Source: Schlesneria sp.
Lineage (GTDB): Bacteria; Planctomycetota; Planctomycetia; Planctomycetales; Planctomycetaceae
Direction of reading: 5' to 3'
Length of the DNA stretch: 6,627 nt
Assembly: GCA_025353525.1 (NCBI GenBank)
Contig: JANXOO010000818.1
Coordinates: forward strand, 1-6,627
The notes under the pieces are model-generated. The model saw nothing but the letters and a program-made list of their open reading frames with translations. It was not told the DNA's origin and searched no databases. Shown here piece after piece: positions 6,530-6,627 of this stretch. Positions within the stretch are counted from its first letter, which is position 1, and each line of letters opens with the position of its first letter. The position numbers were made by a program, and so were the translations under genes.

Positions 6530-6627
6530 CCTATGTAAACGGCTCGGTCCGTCACCGTCCGTGGTAATGTCACCTGCATATTGCTGCTTGCAATCGACCA
6601 TTGTCCATTCATTGCTGTCAACGAGGT

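Larger units (their letters stand above)
6224..6627. other. Gene-poor right end: upstream region of the lipoprotein gene plus hairpins
   Basis: I find no supportable gene in these 404 bases. The part nearest the lipoprotein gene should contain its promoter, but I could not pick a pair of boxes with correct spacing. It holds a 16-bp palindrome at 6303-6318. Beyond it lie two small hairpins, CGCGA/TCGCG (6392-6406) and CGGCAA/TTGCCG (6453-6467, loop TGC), and a long perfect hairpin at 6494-6529. Open - strand frames run in from the right edge, but they pass through the long hairpin and show no family features. Confidence 0.5.

Noticed and set aside
6370..6621. A - strand open frame entering from the right edge
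   Set aside because: Its only in-window start near the edge is TTG, it runs through the 16-bp perfect inverted repeat, and the product resembles nothing I know. A real gene continuing from the right cannot be excluded.
1..6627. Search for CRISPR arrays, transposons, phage genes, tRNAs, toxin-antitoxin or defence modules
   Set aside because: No regular spacer arrays, transposase or integrase motifs, tRNA-like cloverleafs or known defence domains were seen on either strand. The window reads as a normal chromosomal neighbourhood.

Overview
The window looks like ordinary chromosomal DNA from a planctomycete, probably a Planctomycetaceae-type genome. The reasons are an exported protein joining an alpha/alpha-toroid (prenyltransferase/squalene-oxidase-like) region to tandem DUF4159 domains, two lineage-style lipoproteins of unknown function, long A/T-poor intergenic gaps, weak or variable ribosome binding sites, and short CAGGC..GCCTG hairpin repeats of a kind I associate with planctomycete intergenic DNA. 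The genus cannot be fixed from the sequence alone.

Layout from left to right. Bases 1-182 hold a good rho-independent terminator reading rightwards (140-173), which must serve a + strand gene lying mostly or wholly left of the window. It faces a large - strand gene (183-2771) for an 862-residue exported DUF4159 protein. The 158-base gap to the next gene is a divergent promoter region. It carries one copy of a short hairpin repeat, and a second copy lies 92 bases away inside the first codons of the DUF4159 gene. Then comes pgm (2930-4576, +), a textbook alpha-D-glucose-specific phosphoglucomutase with every catalytic loop intact. It converges on a - strand gene for a probable lipoprotein with a coiled coil (4690-5532). 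Upstream of that on the same strand is a second, clear lipoprotein gene (5660-6223). The last 404 bases have no convincing gene but hold a 16-bp perfect palindrome and a 16-bp perfect-stem hairpin.

The genes do not form one pathway. Pgm is cytoplasmic central carbohydrate metabolism (glucose-1-phosphate / glucose-6-phosphate). The other three products are predicted to be exported or membrane-anchored and have no assigned function. The two lipoprotein genes lie in the same direction 127 bases apart and may share transcription, although a candidate promoter sits between them.

I found no phage, transposon, CRISPR, defence or toxin-antitoxin signature. The points most worth a second look are the internally duplicated DUF4159 region with paired cysteines, the hairpin repeat that has become part of the DUF4159 reading frame, and the structured gene-poor right end.
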